Source of the DNA: Thunnus maccoyii
Taxonomy: Eukaryota > Chordata > Actinopteri > Scombriformes > Scombridae
Assembly: GCF_910596095.1 (NCBI RefSeq)
Contig: NC_056535.1
Location: 24,568,505-24,632,504, forward strand
DNA: 64,000 bases
Reading direction: 5' to 3'
Position numbers and translations under genes: made by a program. Numbering within the stretch: position 1 is the first letter of the stretch; every line of letters begins with the position of its first letter. Positions 38,301-48,735 of the stretch are shown one piece after another. Below the pieces are notes generated by a model. That model saw only the letters and a list, made by a program, of their open reading frames with translations. It was not told the DNA's origin and did not search any database.

Positions 38301-41300
38301 CTAGCTTTGCTCCATTGAGGTGACCTGCGAGTCAGGAAGTATCATGGCAGCCACTCTGGCCAACGGAGGGATCTGTCCCATCACAGGCGAGCATGTCCTG
38401 AGCGCGGAGGCAGTGCGAAACACCTTGAGTCTCATGCACTCATGTGGCATGTATGACTTCTCCGGCCAGATGGCTTTTCATGTAAGTAATGCCAGCAGAT
38501 GTTTGGTACCACAACACCAACCCTCCAACACAACAGAAATGACATTCTCAGAAAGAAAAACGAGCGCTCTGTGTGATCACTTAGCCTAAGCTGTGGAGGA
38601 AACGCTTGTTCGTGTGTTTGCCTGAAACAAATCACACATCTAGCTTCTCATCTGCCAGGTGGGCTTGCCTGCCAAATCCGGAGTGTCCGGTGCAATACTG
38701 CTGGTGATCCCCAATGTAATGGGAGTAATGTGTTGGTCTCCTCCGCTGGACAGAGTTGGAAACAGCGTCCGAGGAATACACTTCTGTCAGGCAAGACATA
38801 CACCCTGCCTTTTGTTTCTTAACATTTTGACTGTTTCTGAGAAAAGAGCTTAAGTGAATCCATAATGTGTAGAAAAAATCATATCGAAATCATTTTTATG
38901 AAATTTGTTTTTACAATTGCTTCTGACAGAGATTTTCTCATTTTGGCCTTAATTGCAGAAAACGATGATCAGTTGGACTAATCAGTTGAACAGTGGACTT
39001 TTTACCAAAGCCAGAAGCATGAAAGTTTAGGCTCCAACCATTAATATCATCAAGATGTTAATGAAGTGGTGCCTTACTGAGAAATAATTGTGGAAGGTGT
39101 TCAAAATGAGTGCCAGAACACAGTAAATATTTTGTGACTCTTAAGTAATGACATTAAATCAGCCTCCTGCGATGTAGCAGCTTCAGATTTTCTTCACAGG
39201 TTTTAATTTTCTGTCTTAAAACACAGGAAGCATGTATGAATCATAGTGTGTTTTCCTCTTAAATTGCACACTGTAAATACTGGATTTTGTCATCCTCAGG
39301 AGCTTGTGTCACTCTTCAATTTCCACAATTATGACAACTTGAGGCACTTTGTGAAGAAGCAGGATCCTCGCAGGCAGGATGGCGATGACAGGGTTTGTTT
39401 CTTTCTTGCTTTGTTCTGTTTGATGCGTCGGTGTGTTTTGTGCCTCTGTGTTTACGTTACTTTCCTGTATTTTTCAGAATAAGTCTGTTTTCAACTTGAT
39501 GTTTGCTGCCTACAGTGGAGATGTGTCAGCCTTGAGAAGGTACATTATCAGCTAGTCTGAGTATTGTTTGTCTTACATAATAAATTGCCTTCAGAATATT
39601 TACACCAGGCCTGGAAAATAAAAAAAACATGCAGATGGGTGACAAATTAAATGAGAACCAATCAATTGCATCAGTTCTCCAACTCTCTGGAACTCTACTG
39701 GAGGGATGAACACTTATTCCTGTCTTGACTGCAAAGGCCAAAGTATAATTCACATAATTTTCATACTCATCACGACTTCACTGCTCCTCTCTCTGTTCTG
39801 TGGAAGTGTTTTATGTTTCTCCACTTATTTATTTTGTTTTTTCCTTTCATTTTCCATCCATCTATAGTTCAACTATTCCCAATTGTAGTTAAAAAAAATC
39901 TTACAGCATACACAGATATTGCACAGAGATGATTTATTGAAGAACATATTTTTATATCTATTAAGAGGTTATTAGAATTACTAATTTTATTAGTTATAAA
40001 GGGTCATTTAAGTACTAAATAATCCCTCGTTCTGCTACTTGCATGTCATTTATGGAGCCCCAAACCTGGCAATATGTAGTAAAAGGTTGTACGACAAGTA
40101 AAAAACATAACCGAATGCATCAATAAATAATACAGTTTTATATTTGCATATACAAAAAGTGTGCAAAAAGAAATGTGAAATGTCTCCCCTCTAACCTCCA
40201 ATCAATAGGTGAAAAAAAGAAAAAGTGGCTTTTTTAGCTTAAGTTTAACATCAATACATATACTGTATATATTATTCTATACTGTATCTATAATACTAAA
40301 TGGAATAAAGACATTCTAAGTTTTTATTAACTAATAAAATATTTTATTTTGTGTATCAAAAAGCATAGGTCAACCGTTAAAGTTACTTATCTTTATTTCC
40401 TCAGGTTTGCACTTTCATCCATGGACATGGATCTGAAAGACTATGATTCTCGAACAGCGCTACACATCGCTGCAGCAGAGGGTGAGCTTCACATGTTCAG
40501 TTCATCACTGGTTCTAATATTGCATTTAATTAATGAGCGACAATGTAAATCAGTTCTATAGGTAAACCATAAAGCAGTCTGGCAGCAAATCTGTGTGACC
40601 GCTGGGCAAAAAACATTCTAGTACAAATACATCCTCTGCTTTTAAAGGTAAAAATGACCAAAGTGTGAAAAATATAAACTCCAATAAGACAATAACATAC
40701 AATTAATTTTGGGTTTAATATCCAATAAAACACTGCTATTCTAAATAGTCTCAAACTACTCATGTTGAAGCTGAAATTTGTATATTGTTCTTGTGTGGTG
40801 ATACATGGTAAAACACAAAATCTGGCACATTTACTATAGCTGGAGATGCTCTAAACTCTGCTGAGAAATGTTAATTGGCTTGTCAAGTCACGCCTGCACT
40901 ATCCTGTCCTGGCTGGTGGAACAGGTGCGATATCAGTGACATTTCACTCTACTAGATAACTGCATACCAACGATGAGGTGAGACACCATAAAAAGTCTGT
41001 CACTATGTGCTCTGGCATGCTTGCAGTAGTTCAAAGATGATTAAATGTGGAAAGTTACAGATTTCATCTTGAAAATACTTTTCTTTAAATGAGAATTGTT
41101 TAACCCAAGAGCACCTTTATTACATACCCAAACACATATATTAAACTTAGTTGAAATTAAAATATTTAACTAGCATTTTAAGAAACGACACGTGTTGCTG
41201 TGATTCAAGTCTAGCTTTTTAATCTTGTCACTCACTCACATGTGTTTACTTTGTTGTTGTATTTATGCCATCTGGCTGAAAGATTTAGAGATTTACTTTT

Positions 41301-42764
41301 CATCTCTAACTGACACAGCTGTAATTAGCACTAAGTTAGTTTTCACTTCATTTGTTTTCATGATTAACTAGAGAGTCACAGCACCTCTGGCTCACATTAT
41401 ACAAAACCACTAATGAATCCACTCATAAACCCTTACAGAGCTCCATATGGTCGATTATTTATCTTGTGTTCTGGTCTAAGTTTATTCACAGCGTCAATTT
41501 AATGCTCCACTGCCGTGACCTCAACAGCAACATTTTTCAAAAAAAGCCTTGTAAGCAAGTCATTTGTTTATAAGATAGAAATGCAAGCAATAACTGTTTT
41601 CTTCCAAATGAAAAAGGCAGAGCTATGTACTCCTAAATCTGATCATGAGTTAGATTGTGGCTAGAAGAAATAATCATACATCAGTTTTTTCATGTAGTTT
41701 GTATTTTTGGTAGCTATATTTTACTTTCAGAGATATATATCCCCCACACACATTTTGTTCATGCTATTAGATAAAATTGTACATTTTTGAATAGCTTGAT
41801 AGTTTTGGGTAGAGTTATTTTTAAGGGGTTTGTTGATGTTTCACCCCAAAGTGAAAAGGGTTTTTTGAGTTATTACAAAAACATTGCATTTGGGAAACGA
41901 TTTCACTGCCATGTTTTATGTTTATTCTCAGGTCACATAGATGTGGTGAAGTTCCTTACTGAAACCTGCAAAGTTGATCCGTTCGTAGAAGACAGGTGAG
42001 ATCGTCATCTGTACCATTTGTCTTTGTATCTATAGCCTTGATTATCCATTATTTTCACTGCTTTTCATCTTGCATCTTTGATCGTGATCAAATATTTTAA
42101 CTTCTAGTTGTGTTTTCTGAGATTTATCATCAGATAAAATCATTTTTTTCCTAATTTTTTTTATCCTAATGTAAAGGTCTGAATGAAAGTAAAATATGAA
42201 CTGCAAATGTACAATTCCCTCTCAAAGCCAGAGGTACAAAAATAACTAGTCATATAGAATAGATATCTGGGGCGGCTGTGGCTAAGGAGGTAGAGCCATC
42301 AGTGTATGAATGCGTGCATGAATGTGGCATGTAGTATGTAAAGCGTTTTGAGTGGTTGGAAGACTAGAAAAACACTATATAAATGCAGCCCATTTACTAT
42401 TTACCATATCTAAAGTAACTAAATAACAGATGAATCCCAAAATATAAACTGGATTGGGACATTTCACTTATCGACCATTGGGTTTTTAAGCTCTTCACCA
42501 TATATCATACAGAAAATCCATAAATGTGCACCACGGATTTGTATCCCTGATCTGTTTTCTGTTTTTGATTTCTCTCCTCATCATGACCTTCACCCATTGC
42601 CGTGCAGGTGGGGAAACCTCCCAGTCGATGATGCCATGCAGTTCGGACATGACGAGGTGGTGACGGTACTGAAAGATTATCAGCAGGTGTGCAGGCAACA
42701 GGAGACAAAACAAACTGAGGTTGAGCGCTCTCCGAAGCTGGACACCATCGAGGGGATGGTGTGA
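28729..42764 (+). CDS. gls2: glutaminase 2, liver-type, mitochondrial
   Basis: GLS2 hydrolyses glutamine to glutamate and ammonia in mitochondria. Eighteen exons: 28729-28901, 29551-29650, 29890-30011, 33824-33953, 34473-34552, 34873-35036, 35816-35874, 36649-36681, 36791-36849, 37010-37076, 38109-38159, 38305-38481, 38659-38790, 39300-39392, 39478-39539, 40405-40481, 41932-41995, 42608-42764. They join to 599 residues (human GLS2 602). The ATG has a strong context (GCCGCCATG). The first about 60 residues are basic and poor in acids, like a mitochondrial presequence. The serine-lysine catalytic pair is S216/K219 in [10 protein letters not shown], followed by NPMVNAGAI and [12 protein letters not shown]. 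The C-terminal part holds ankyrin repeats ([30 protein letters not shown]). The tail ends EGMV; human GLS2 ends ESMV, which argues for GLS2 over kidney-type GLS. One intron has a GC donor (38791). Confidence 0.95.
30180..30290. repeat. interspersed repeat in gls2 intron 3
   Basis: TTTATTTATGTATTTGACAG followed by GGGACGGTGCTCATTAACC and an AATTAGCC-rich block. I recognise this arrangement from dispersed percomorph repeats. Class and full extent are uncertain. Confidence 0.45.
30982..31040. repeat. short interspersed repeat fragment
   Basis: Reads AAGTCAATTTTATTTATATA then GCTCAATATCACAAATCAC, a common fish repeat motif. A related start (CAATTCAATTTTTATTTGTA) occurs at 45797. Confidence 0.5.
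32050..32800 (+). mobile_element. LINE remnant (jockey/L2-like endonuclease and linker region)
   Basis: Pieces of a non-LTR retrotransposon protein can be read on the plus strand: an endonuclease tail ([10 protein letters not shown] ... [13 protein letters not shown]), then KPWITTGL, then [20 protein letters not shown] and [20 protein letters not shown]. These are typical of fish jockey/L2-clade LINEs. The frame is broken by stops and shifts and the reverse-transcriptase core is missing, so it is dead. It lies in gls2 intron 3. Confidence 0.75.
32803..32880. mobile_element. tiny Tc1-related MITE
   Basis: A 78-bp palindromic element: CAGTACCAGTTAAAAGTTTG at the left and the complement of AAGTACAAGTCAAAAGTTTG at the right, with TA on both sides. 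It is a short form of a very common fish repeat. It sits at the end of the recognisable LINE remnant. Confidence 0.75.
33239..33420. repeat. (CA)n-rich compound microsatellite
   Basis: A pure CA run, then CA/TACA units broken by AAAGTA and AAACTA. It lies in gls2 intron 3, directly next to the MITE at 33421. Confidence 0.95.
33421..33738. mobile_element. MITE with CACTCACTGAGCACTTTATT ends
   Basis: The left end CACTCACTGAGCACTTTATT pairs with the right end complement CACTCACCAAGCACTTTATT. TA flanks at 33419-33420 and 33739-33740. This is a widespread fish repeat of Tc1/mariner type. It ends about 85 bp before gls2 exon 4. Confidence 0.85.
35297..35333. repeat. (TA)n microsatellite
   Basis: About 18 TA units in gls2 intron 6. 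Confidence 0.95.
42268..42405. repeat. interspersed repeat fragment in gls2 intron 17
   Basis: Starts GGGGCGGCTGTGGCTAAGGA and GGTAGAGC, and ends AAACACTATATAAATGCAGC then CCATTTAC. This matches a common dispersed fish element that reads GGCTGTGGCTCAGGAGGTAG at its head. The middle appears shortened. Confidence 0.6.
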
Positions 42765-43545
42765 TGTCTGCGAGCGGAGCCACAAACTGCAACATGTCAG
42801 GGCATATGTGCAATCTGTCACATTTTGAAATATGATAATCCACTGGTAACTCAGAGTACTGTAGGAAACACACATCCAAACTGATCTACAGCCTTTGGTC
42901 AAGTCACTTCACTATATGAATTAACTATGCAAAGCTGCAGCAGGGGAAAAGCTTTACCAGTGAAATGGAAAATGGTATAAATATGCAAATAGAATATAAA
43001 GTAGGCAAGAAAATACAATACGGATAATAGGCTGAGGAAAAATAATCACACAACAATGCAATAGAATATAACTCTTTTGTGTAAACAATAACATATACGC
43101 TGCAAACAGTTTCAGCTTAATTTCACATCAACACTTCTGAAAGACAACATGAACCTGGACACAATGTTCATGTTCTGATAAGATTCCTGTGAAGTTATAT
43201 GGAGCTCAGGGTCTCAGTATTGTTGCAGAGAAATTTGATGAACTCAAAAGATATTTATACAGTGCTTCTTACATTACAACAGTACTTTATATTTTTACTG
43301 TTCTATGTTTTTAATGCTCTATTGTGCCTTGTTGAAAACCGCCTCCTTTCAATATGTAAGACTATCTGGCTTGTTTGAATGCAAAAGCAAATTTGATCAC
43401 AAATACACTTAACGTAGTATTCATTGTATATATTTTGTTCTTCAGCTGTAAATAAGTGTACCGGATTCAACATACAGAAATATATTATTATAGAAAGTGT
43501 CATAACATTTTAATTCTGCGTAAACATGAGTAATTTATGACATAA

Positions 43546-43551
43546 ATTAAA
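43546..43551 (+). terminator. gls2: candidate gls2 poly(A) signal
   Basis: ATTAAA, 782 nt after the gls2 stop. No canonical AATAAA was found closer. Confidence 0.35.
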
Positions 43552-44125
43552 CATATTTTATTTACCACCCGTGGTTTTTGTTTTCTTTTGGTTTTATGAG
43601 ATTAGTCAATGCCTCATGCAGTCTGTTATTAAATATTAAGCAGCATCCACATAATCGCCTTAAAGTTGGAATACATGATGGGGAGGCAGCAGCATCTTGG
43701 CAGGAGGACCAAGAGTAAAAAAAAAAAAATGTAGTAAGAAACATTCAGCTATGGATACAATGTACAATACTAAAACTAACTCTGAGTCATGGTCCGCTTT
43801 CTCTCTTCTTCTTAGCAATACTATATTTATAGATATGGAGGTTATCAGCCCTGACAGACTGCCCCTTTACTGACCTCCTTCATTTTGCTGATGTAGGCTG
43901 AGATGCAGGCAGTTGGCCTCCTCTGAAGTAGCAGCTGCAGTGCACATACACATCAGTTTTCTTAGCATCCACTAGCTGGCACTGTGTACCCATCAAACAA
44001 ACGTCTGCAATCACCACCACAGCATCAGTTGTACTACACATAGTGCCCAAGATCCCTGCTTGAAAAGAGCATTGTCGAGAAGAAAATAACAACATACAAG
44101 ACTGACCTGACATCCAGAGAGGCTG

Positions 44126-44720
44126 GTGCCCCCTTTTACCATGGTGGCCCTGACAGATACTCCCATCTCTTGCAGGTGGGCGGACAAATCTCCGCCAGCT
44201 AATAAGAAAGCACTCATTGAACTGAACAATTTCTTCCAGACTACTCTCAACTTCACACAGTGTGTTTCTTTTAAATTTAATTGTTTTAATCTGTTAGACC
44301 AGTATCACTCCTGCCAGGGAAAGGCATGCAGCGCACTGGTTTACGAGCAGTATGGCACAAAATTTAGACATCCAGCATTTGAAATGTTTATCGGGGAAAA
44401 TTTACTACCACCCATTGCTTCATCAATGATGTGAGGCCGCCGATAAGAGTGGAGCAGTGTGTGAAGGCTGATGCACTTTGTTTTCTCGAAAGCATTCAAT
44501 AAAATCGACCATATGCTCACAATCACTAACTCGAGGAAGCTTGGGGTTCATGCAGCTCTCTGCCTGAAGGAAGACAGTGGGTGAGGTGTCTGTCTATTGC
44601 TTCTCACAAACATGACAACCTAGTTGGACCCAATACTCTAAAAATTGGGTTACTTTGTTACCATGGCAGACAGGTATAAGTTTGTGGATGATGTGAAGAA
44701 AATAGACAGTTTACCTTATT
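44126..44720 (+). mobile_element. degraded reverse-transcriptase-like remnant
   Basis: A run of weak coding-like pieces on the plus strand. They include KAFNKIDHMLTITNSRKLGV followed by HAALCL, which resembles the fingers/palm start of a LINE-type reverse transcriptase (an A-F-x-x-x-D-H-like motif). Further on, AGRYKFVDD-like sequence suggests the catalytic YxDD region. Several stops and shifts break it. Family not resolved. Confidence 0.35.
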
Positions 44721-45796
44721 GAGCAACAAGCATTTTCACAAAATTTTCAAGGTGAGGAATAAAAAATGTTTTGTGCTGGCAATGAAATTGACTTTTCATG
44801 TGAAGAATTTACAAGTAATCTATGTTTTCCCACAGAACTGAATACCTCAAATTACTTGCCAATTATCATACAAAGTGGCAGGTAATCAACCTGCAAATGT
44901 TCCATCAAACAGCTAAAAACTCTGAAACTGGTGATGATTTATTAATCTAGCTCGAGGTGTGCAGTGAATTAGCAGAGGTAGCTGGGGAACAGGATCTCTC
45001 CAAATAAGTTGGCTGGGATCCCAGCTTTATGTCGAAGTTCAGGCTTCAGTGAGCAAAGGTGGAGACCCACAGTTCAAACAGAAAATATCCAAACTTACTG
45101 CAGAATGATCATCAGCTCACCCCTGTCAGCGTGTTCAATTCAGAGGTGAACCTTTTTTTTTATAACATGAATATGATTAATCAAGCAGAACAAATGATGA
45201 ATGGATTGTAATTAGTCCTGTAAGTGAACTGTTTCTCATTAAAGTGGGGAACATAACCTCCTCGCAGGGATATTACAGATACATTGACCTTTTGATTTAG
45301 TTCCACCAGCTGAGAAAGTGATAAAATATTAATTATATAAAATGTTGTTAGCCATCCATTTTGTGCTGATTAACTCATGTAATAATTCATAATTAGTCTC
45401 ACAATCCTGACTAAATATCTCAAAGTCATAAATTGAGATTATTGAATATTCAATGAGACTTTGTATTATTTTGATAAGAAACTGAGGATTAATAGAACAT
45501 TTGACAATAGTTCGAGCTAAAGTACATCCTCCCCAAAAACGAATTTACCTTGAATAATATTCTGTATTATAAATATAATACAAGGTCAGTGGTAGTCTTG
45601 ACCTTGGAAACAGCAGTAGACTCAACAATTTCAACTCAAAGTCCACTAACTGGCTTGTTTTGTAGCTTTCAACCATATGAAATGATCTTCATCAGCAGAT
45701 GTTTTTCACTTACTTGTTAGTGGACTGTAGATGTAAACTTTCCAAGATCCTGTGCAGCATGTAAACTTAAAGGTTGAGATTGACAGTGAGTAATCA

Positions 45797-45900
45797 TTCA
45801 ATTCAATTCAATTTTTATTTGTATAGCACCATCTCATACAAAGGCAGTTCAAAGTGCTTTGCATAATAATAAAATAATAATAATAATTAGTTAATTATCT
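45797..45900. repeat. interspersed repeat fragment
   Basis: CAATTCAATTTTTATTTGTA then TAGCACCATCTCATACAAAG, ending in an ATAATAA-rich tail. It is a common fish repeat with an A/T tail suggesting retroposition. Confidence 0.55.
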
Positions 45901-47836
45901 TAATATCTTGCTTCAAAGTCTGTTCCAGAAATCTGTTTTTCTATTATGGGCAGTGGTGGGAAGTAAATACATTTACTTATGTACTTTGAGTACAATTTTG
46001 ACATATAATACTGCTGCTGAATACACCATAGAGAAAGGAGCTTCACCATGAAAATGCTGTATATATGTTAGTGTGTCAGTGATGATAATACAGTAATATC
46101 ATATGTGGTTAATCCTAAACATTTTTGACATGGTTGAGAGGTTCACATTTCCCTCCAAGCATAAAACAATGCTGAACGCTCCTGTGACTCATTGGACATG
46201 CTGTTGGTGTTCCACTTAGCTTAGCTCTGCTACAGCAGGGCGATATGACAGGCATTTACTGTTGGATGTAAAGCCATTATCGCCACCATATGGCCACACT
46301 GCTGAAGAGACACAACATTATTTTTACACAAACTGTCTACCACCTCACAGGACAGTTAATGTTGTCCTGATCTGGATTTTTGCCCATGCAGGTGTACGGT
46401 CAGCAGCTGCTGTAACTGAGCAACAGAGTCATCACACAAGATGAAAAATTCAATTACATCCCTTCATACGGCAACACCTTTTAAATATTGCAAGACTCTT
46501 AGGAATTCCAGTATGTCTTGATAGATGTAGATGTATTACCTGCCAAAGCCATGGAGGTGTTGGTTCTTACTACTTCATCATTCAACCCTACTTGTTCAAA
46601 TTTTCTGGAGGCAAAACCCAGATATCCTCCTCTGCCAGGCCTGAAAAGAGACATCATATTGGTGTATTCAAGTGCGTGTGCTAACAATATCAAAATAATT
46701 GGCTGCAAGTAGAGTTTTCCTTTCATCTCCTGCCTGTAGTCCCTTGATACAGTACCTATGACCCTGCCAAGCAGAACCTAGATGTAATGAGGAATGACAT
46801 TAACCTGCTCAAAGCTGACAGAGTTCACAGCAGTGACAGACTGAGGATGTCTTCAGTGTGACTAGGTTGTGCATTTCAGGGTTGCTGCTCTTTATATGAT
46901 CTGTATTCATACTTCATACTTTGTAAGTGTAGGTTGGCTGTTTCCTTTCCTATAGTCCAGAAGTATTCCATCTCACGCCTATCTACCACAGTCAAGGTCA
47001 TTATTCAATAGTGAAGTTCTTTATATACTGTATTTCATTTCATGCTTTTGATGCTTTTTGTTTGTTTTTCATCTCAAATCCAGTTCATCTATTTTTTGAC
47101 AGCTGTTCCCTTCCTCTGTGACTCCGGTAAGATATATTTTACAACCTCAGATTGATTTTAAATCACTTTATGAGTAGCCAAGAGAATTTTCCAGGTTGCA
47201 GATTTTGAATGTAATGATACAATATTTTTTGTCATGAATAAGGTATCTATCTATGTGAGAGGTGACACAGTATTCTGGATTTACTCAGTTCTGAGCGACA
47301 CTTGTATGTTGGTAATTGTGTGGGTTTCTTGCTTGAACTCGGATCTCTTCTTACAGTCCAGTGGTAGAGGGACCTGAACCTCCATGACCCTTAACATGAA
47401 CAAGCGTCTAATAGAGCATGAATGAATTAATTAATTAAAAAAACACTCAAAAAATAGACCACATGAGAGTTAAAAATATTAATGTTCATTTTTCTTCCTG
47501 TATGACCCTCTAAGGAAATATTACATGTTTTATTACATGTGTTTCCACACAGTAAGCATGCATCTAAAATATTAATGCCACCTAGAGACACTGTCCACAC
47601 TGTTGCAAATTCACAATAATTGATTTTAGGTGAATTCACACTAATGCAACTGAATTAAACCTTGTTATTACTTGTATCCACATAACTCCTGGATATGCAG
47701 CTTTATTTTTTGTAATTATGTTGATAAACAAGTCTGTTCAATTATGAATTTTTAATATGCAGTTGACATTGTAGGTGGAATACAAGAGTTTTCTAGAGTA
47801 GCCTAATGAGTTTGATTTCTTCTGTCATTTATTTTA
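45901..47836. other. intergenic between gls2 and the elastase cluster
   Basis: No gene recognised. Two weakly coding-like stretches (about 46518-46712 and 46740-46860) match no family I know and have no splice-supported continuation. Confidence 0.45.
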
Positions 47837-48171
47837 AAGGACCAGTGTGTAGGATTTAGTGTCATCTAGACGAGAAGTTGCAGATTGCAACCAAATGAAT
47901 ACACCTCCCTTCCCCCTACCCTCTCTAGAGCCAGTGTTTGGTTTGTTCATTCAGGGCTACTGTAGAAACATGGTGGTGCAACATGGCGGCCTGCGTGGAA
48001 GAGGACCCACTCCCTCTGTAGATATAAAGAGCTCTTTCTAAGGTAACAAAAGCACAATAATTCTTATTTTAATGGGATTATACACTAATTAAAACATACT
48101 TATGAATATTGTATTCTATTTCTGCCAAGTCCGTTCCATTAGATGCCACTAAATCTTACAAACTGGTCCTT
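47837..48171. mobile_element. TA-flanked MITE, family 1 copy 2
   Basis: Same family and orientation as 25854-26225, with AAGGACCAGTGTGTAGGATT at the left and the complement AAGGACCAGTTTGTAAGATT at the right. TA flanks at 47835-47836 and 48172-48173. No coding capacity. Confidence 0.8.
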
Positions 48172-48652
48172 TAAACATTTTCCACACTATAAAACAAATT
48201 AATTGTTAACAATAATGTGCTTGTCTTAACAGTTTCAGAGCCTCCTTTCATCATTTTGATGTCTGGGGAACATTTGTCACAGTCTGATCACTTCTGTTTG
48301 CGGTTCAGCATACAAAATACTTTTACAGAATGTCCTGCTTCACTAAAAGTAGTAGACCTATTTAATGATCAGTATTTGTGACAGTGTAACTGTTCAGTTT
48401 TGAAATTAATTTAGTCGCCAAAGGTCATCTCACACAGAAATCCTTGATATGAAAAATTACTCATTAAAAGTGCTGTCTAAGTTAATCTGGAGCACTTTAT
48501 TTTTGCAGAACCACTCTTGCACCCAAATTACACTTCACCTCCAATTACAAATACTATTAGAAATCATACTGTGACTAATGCCTGTTTTCTCCCACACAAA
48601 GTACAACAATTACAACAAAAACAAGGCCAGGCAAATGTACATCACACAACAT

Positions 48653-48658
48653 TTTATT
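48653..48658 (-). terminator. elastase A poly(A) signal
   Basis: AATAAA on the minus strand, about 80 nt after the elastase A stop at 48736. Confidence 0.7.
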
Positions 48659-48735
48659 CTGATGGAGTTGGACAGAAATTGAGATGAATCCATCTATTGA
48701 GTGTTCTTTCGTCTCCATGGAGATAGTCTTTCTTC

